From Variovorax paradoxus NBRC 15149 (GTDB lineage: Bacteria; Pseudomonadota; Gammaproteobacteria; Burkholderiales; Burkholderiaceae_C): a stretch of DNA of 64,000 nucleotides. The stretch lies in assembly GCF_001591365.1 (NCBI RefSeq), contig NZ_BCUT01000001.1:930001-994000 (forward strand), in the 5' to 3' direction. Position numbers and translations under genes: made by a program. Below are positions 61,286 through 64,000 of the stretch, in pieces. Each line of letters starts with the position of its first letter. Position 1 is the stretch's first letter. The notes under the pieces were generated by a model. It searched no databases and was not told where the DNA came from. It saw only the letters and a list, made by a program, of their open reading frames with translations.

Positions 61286-62260
61286 TCAGCCGCGGCCAGC
61301 CATCCGCTTGAGCCCGAGCCATTGCTGGGCCCAGAAGCCGCGCCCGTAGTCGCGCACGCGGCCGTCCGCACCGGGCTCCACCTGGTCGCGGATGCCCGTG
61401 GGGTCGTAGCGCTCCTCGAAGTTCGCGGTGCGAAAGAGCATGTCCCACCACGGCAGCAGGACGCCGAAGTTGCACCCGCCCAGCGTGTGGGCGCCGCGCG
61501 ATTCGTGGCCCAGCCCGATGCTGTGGTGCAGCCGGTGGAAGCGCGGACTGATCCACAGCCGCTCGCCGATGGCGCCGAAAGCCAGCCTCAGGTTGGCATG
61601 CTGCAGGCTTTCGCTGAGCTGCGTGAATGCCACGAACGCAATGAACTGCCCCGGCGCCACGCCAATGAGCTGCGCGACGATGACGATGAGCGTGTCGTGG
61701 ATGATGTCGTCGAGCAGGTGGTTGCGGTCGTCGCTCCACATCGTCATCTGGCGCTGCGAATGGTGCAGCGAATGCAGGCCCCACCACCACCTGAACTGGT
61801 GCTGGCCGCGGTGGATCCAGTAGCCCACGAAGTCGAGCACCACGAGATAGATCGCAAAGGCCACCCACGGCACATCGGTCACGCCGGGCCAGACCTCGTC
61901 GAGGTGGAAGGTGCCCCAGCCCGCAGTGCGCAAAAAGCCGATGCCCTCGTCGAAGAACGGCTCGAGCGTGAAGAACATCGCGAGCCGGAACAGGCCCAGC
62001 CGATGGATCAGCGTATAGAGCACGTCGATGCGGATCGCGCGGCGGTCGGTGACCGGCTCGACGGCGCGCCAGCGCTGCAGCGGCCCGATGACCGCGAGCA
62101 GCACCACGACCTGGATCAGCCCGACCAGCAGCCAGCCGGTGGCGTCGAAGGCGTCCTCGGTCCAGCCGCCCAGGCCCACGGCAAACACCAGCGGCTGGAC
62201 CAGTGTCTCGAAGAACCAGCCCTGCAGCGCGGAAAAAGCGTCCGTCAACCGATCGATCAC
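61286..62260 (-). CDS. Sterol desaturase-family (fatty acid hydroxylase) protein
   Basis: This is a 324-residue membrane-bound di-iron enzyme of the fatty-acid hydroxylase superfamily. Histidine motifs are HRGQHQF, LHSLHHSQRQ and FHRLHHSIG, with four hydrophobic segments in the first half. Such enzymes hydroxylate or desaturate lipids with O2 and an electron donor. The bacterial substrate is unknown. It is 10 bp after the polysaccharide deacetylase gene in the same direction. Confidence 0.9.
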   Translation of the reverse strand: MIDRLTDAFSALQGWFFETLVQPLVFAVGLGGWTEDAFDATGWLLVGLIQVVVLLAVIGPLQRWRAVEPVTDRRAIRIDVLYTLIHRLGLFRLAMFFTLEPFFDEGIGFLRTAGWGTFHLDEVWPGVTDVPWVAFAIYLVVLDFVGYWIHRGQHQFRWWWGLHSLHHSQRQMTMWSDDRNHLLDDIIHDTLIVIVAQLIGVAPGQFIAFVAFTQLSESLQHANLRLAFGAIGERLWISPRFHRLHHSIGLGHESRGAHTLGGCNFGVLLPWWDMLFRTANFEERYDPTGIRDQVEPGADGRVRDYGRGFWAQQWLGLKRMAGRG

Positions 62261-62270
62261 GGCAGCAGCC

Positions 62271-63083
62271 TCAGGGGTGGGACGCGATCCATGCGCGGTA
62301 CTGCGGATGCTGGCGCAGCGTCTCGAAGCAGAAGCCCTTGGCCTTGAGGCCGGCGATCAGCGGTTCGAGGTTGGCCGGCGCCCACGGATCCTTGCGCGAC
62401 CAGATGCCCAGGTGCGCGAGCAGGATGTCGCCGGGGCGGATGCTCTCCAGCGCCTGCGAAAGAAGCTTTTCGTTGCTGAACTTCTCGCTCGGCAGCTCGT
62501 CCCCGAGGAAGCCGGCCGGCGACCAGCCCACGTGCTCGAAGCCGCAGGCCTTGGCCGCCGCCAGCAGCCGGGGCGAGGTCTTGCCGCCCGGTGCGCGGAA
62601 CAGCGGCAGCGGCTTCTTGCCGGTGATGAGGGCCAGCCGCTCGGAGGCCTTGCTGACGTTGGCGCAGTATTCGGCCGCGCTCCAGGTGAACTCGCGCCCC
62701 GCCAATGCGCCCGCCGAAGGCTTGATGCGGAAGCTCGGCGCCACGCCCTTGAGGTCGCCGCGCCAGTACGCGTGGTCGTAGGTGTGGGAGGCGAATTCGT
62801 TGCCTTCGGCCGCCCTCGCCTTCCACCACGGCGCCCACTGGCTGTCGAGGCTGTCGCCGCCGGTCAGCGTGGGCTCGGCGGCAGCAAAGAAGGTGACGCG
62901 GACGTTCTGCCGCTTGAGCACATCGGCCACCAGCGGGGCCACGCCCATGTGGCCGGTGTCCAGGGTCAGGTAGACCGGCTTCTCGCAGGGCGCGCCCTGC
63001 TGGGCCCAGGCAACCGGCACCGCCGCCAGGGCGATTGCCAGCAGGGCTGCGGCCCGGCTGCTGCGGCTAGATGCGCTTGCCAT
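62271..63083 (-). CDS. Secreted polysaccharide deacetylase-family protein
   Basis: This is a 270-residue NodB-fold protein with a signal peptide (SRAAALLAIALAAVPVAWAQ). The metal motif is TLDTGHMG (in place of the usual TFDDGP), with HTYDH and RAPGGKTS as further motifs. The first Asp is kept and the second Asp is replaced by Thr, so metal binding may be altered. The gene overlaps the end of the beta-propeller gene by 17 bases. It could remodel an envelope glycan. Confidence 0.86.
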   Translation of the reverse strand: MASASSRSSRAAALLAIALAAVPVAWAQQGAPCEKPVYLTLDTGHMGVAPLVADVLKRQNVRVTFFAAAEPTLTGGDSLDSQWAPWWKARAAEGNEFASHTYDHAYWRGDLKGVAPSFRIKPSAGALAGREFTWSAAEYCANVSKASERLALITGKKPLPLFRAPGGKTSPRLLAAAKACGFEHVGWSPAGFLGDELPSEKFSNEKLLSQALESIRPGDILLAHLGIWSRKDPWAPANLEPLIAGLKAKGFCFETLRQHPQYRAWIASHP

Positions 63084-64000
63084 GGTCCAGCGTCCAGACG
63101 CCGTGCGGCGAACGGCCGACGTTCACCTGGCGCACGAGCTTGTTGTTCACCAGGTCCACCACGCTGAGCTTCTTGGCCCAGCGCGAGGTGACATACAGCG
63201 TCTTGCCGTCGGCCGAAACGTCCATGCAGTCGGGCCCGCCCGGCACCGGGTAGACGGCGCCGACCTTCAGCGTCGCCAGGTCGATCCGGCTGATGGTGTT
63301 GGCCACCCGGTTGCTCACGAACACGCTCTTGCCGTCGCCAGCCGAGCGGAAGGCATGGGCGCCCTTGCCGGTCGGGATCTTGCCGACCAGCTTGGGCTCG
63401 GCACCGGCCACGTCGAACACCTGCACGCCGTCGCTGCCGGTCAGGCCCACGAGCAGGGTCTTGTCGTTGTGGACGCCGAAGATGTCGGCCGGCATGGCGC
63501 CGGTGGCCACGCGCCAGCGGATGGTCTGCGTGGGCAGGTCGATGGCGATCAGCTCGTCGCTGTCCTGCATGGTCACGTAGGCGATGGTGCTGGTGTTGTC
63601 GATCCAGATGTGGCTGGGCGTCTTGCCCGACGCGATGCGCTTGGCCAGCTTCAGGTCCTTGCCGTCCCAGCGGTAGATGTCGACGTGGTTCAGGCGGTTG
63701 CCCGCGGTGACGAACCACTTCATGTCGCGCGAGAACTGCAGCTGGTAGGGATCGATGATGCCGTAGACCACGCGCTGCACCTCGGCCGTCCTGGGGTTCA
63801 GGAAAGTGAGCGAATCGCCCGCCGAATTGGCCACGATGACCGACTTTTCGTCGGGCGTCATGTAGAGGTGGTGCGGCTCCTTGCCGGTGGCGATGCGCTG
63901 CTTTTCGGTCCAGTCGACTGGACTGATCACGCTGACGCTGGCGTCCAGCGAATTGAGCACGAAGATCGGCGGGGCTTCGGGCGGTGCGGCGGCGGCGGCT
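63067..64000 (-). CDS. YVTN/NHL-type beta-propeller protein (N-terminus beyond window)
   Basis: This is a beta-propeller protein with repeats of a VxxVxPxDxKSVxVAN type: EKQRIATGKEPHHLYMTPDE, GKSVFVSNRVANTISRIDLA and DGKTLYVTSRWAKKLSVVDL. At least 311 residues are visible and the N-terminus, probably with a signal peptide, lies beyond 64000. YncE-like propellers are periplasmic and often bind other proteins or peptidoglycan-related ligands. It heads the minus-strand operon with polysaccharide deacetylase and sterol desaturase. Confidence 0.87.
   Translation of the reverse strand, partial: AAAAAPPEAPPIFVLNSLDASVSVISPVDWTEKQRIATGKEPHHLYMTPDEKSVIVANSAGDSLTFLNPRTAEVQRVVYGIIDPYQLQFSRDMKWFVTAGNRLNHVDIYRWDGKDLKLAKRIASGKTPSHIWIDNTSTIAYVTMQDSDELIAIDLPTQTIRWRVATGAMPADIFGVHNDKTLLVGLTGSDGVQVFDVAGAEPKLVGKIPTGKGAHAFRSAGDGKSVFVSNRVANTISRIDLATLKVGAVYPVPGGPDCMDVSADGKTLYVTSRWAKKLSVVDLVNNKLVRQVNVGRSPHGVWTLDHGKRI

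Noticed and set aside
1-64000. tRNA, rRNA or CRISPR features
   Set aside because: No cloverleaf, rRNA-like stretch or regularly spaced repeat array could be recognised by reading; an intact mobile element was also not seen.

Overview
The window looks like a chromosomal segment of a high-GC betaproteobacterium of the Comamonadaceae, most like Variovorax. The reasons are the GC-rich codon use, five orphan Bug-type (TctC) periplasmic receptors, the many LysR regulators, and a glnA/ntrB/ntrC locus with a sigma-54 promoter. The genus is an inference from gene content and style, not from a marker gene. No rRNA, tRNA, CRISPR array or intact mobile element was seen.

Layout. 1-9.6 kb: three small transport/catabolic units (LysR, adenosine deaminase and Bug; MetY and an alpha/beta hydrolase; LysR, M20 peptidase and Bug), with a long inverted repeat at 5.0-5.3 kb. 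9.6-14.3 kb: housekeeping-like genes (NAD-binding protein, thioredoxin, small membrane proteins, YihY, GlcD-like flavoprotein). 14.3-16 kb: a cobalt-type nitrile hydratase operon (alpha, beta, activator). 16-18.9 kb: thyA-folA-App1-like phosphatase. 18.9-27.1 kb (minus strand): a two-domain KaiC-like ATPase, hybrid histidine kinase, flippase-like membrane protein and DNA ligase D joined by short gene overlaps, with small charged proteins and a CDF transporter upstream. 27.2-32.7 kb: a phosphoesterase, a nucleotidyltransferase-like protein, and an aldehyde dehydrogenase/bicupin/amino-oxidase operon.

32.8-47.1 kb is accessory in character. It has less GC-biased codon use in several genes, TetR/SDR and tandem IclR regulators, a phenolic-type catabolic operon (MBL-fold protein, FAD monooxygenase, DUF2783, Bug, tannase/feruloyl-esterase lipoprotein), a D-tartrate dehydratase unit with Bug and LysR, and three gene remnants: a flavin monooxygenase, a maeB 3' end with an internal deletion, and a P4-type integrase N-terminus. 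I infer a decayed integration hot spot.

47.1-53 kb: LysR, Bug and gamma-glutamyltransferase, then MarR/SDR with a clear operator. 53.2-64 kb is core: xthA, a lipoprotein, ntrC, ntrB, a small coiled-coil protein and glnA (perfect terminator, sigma-54 promoter and NtrC site), then cinA-like, EI24, sterol desaturase, polysaccharide deacetylase and a YVTN beta-propeller gene that runs off the end.

Working together: several units pair a solute receptor with one or two hydrolases and a divergent LysR, which suggests scavenging of nucleosides, peptides, tartrate, glutathione-like compounds and plant phenolics. A family of intergenic hairpin repeats, three copies at 12.4, 54.5 and 57.9 kb, is scattered between core genes.
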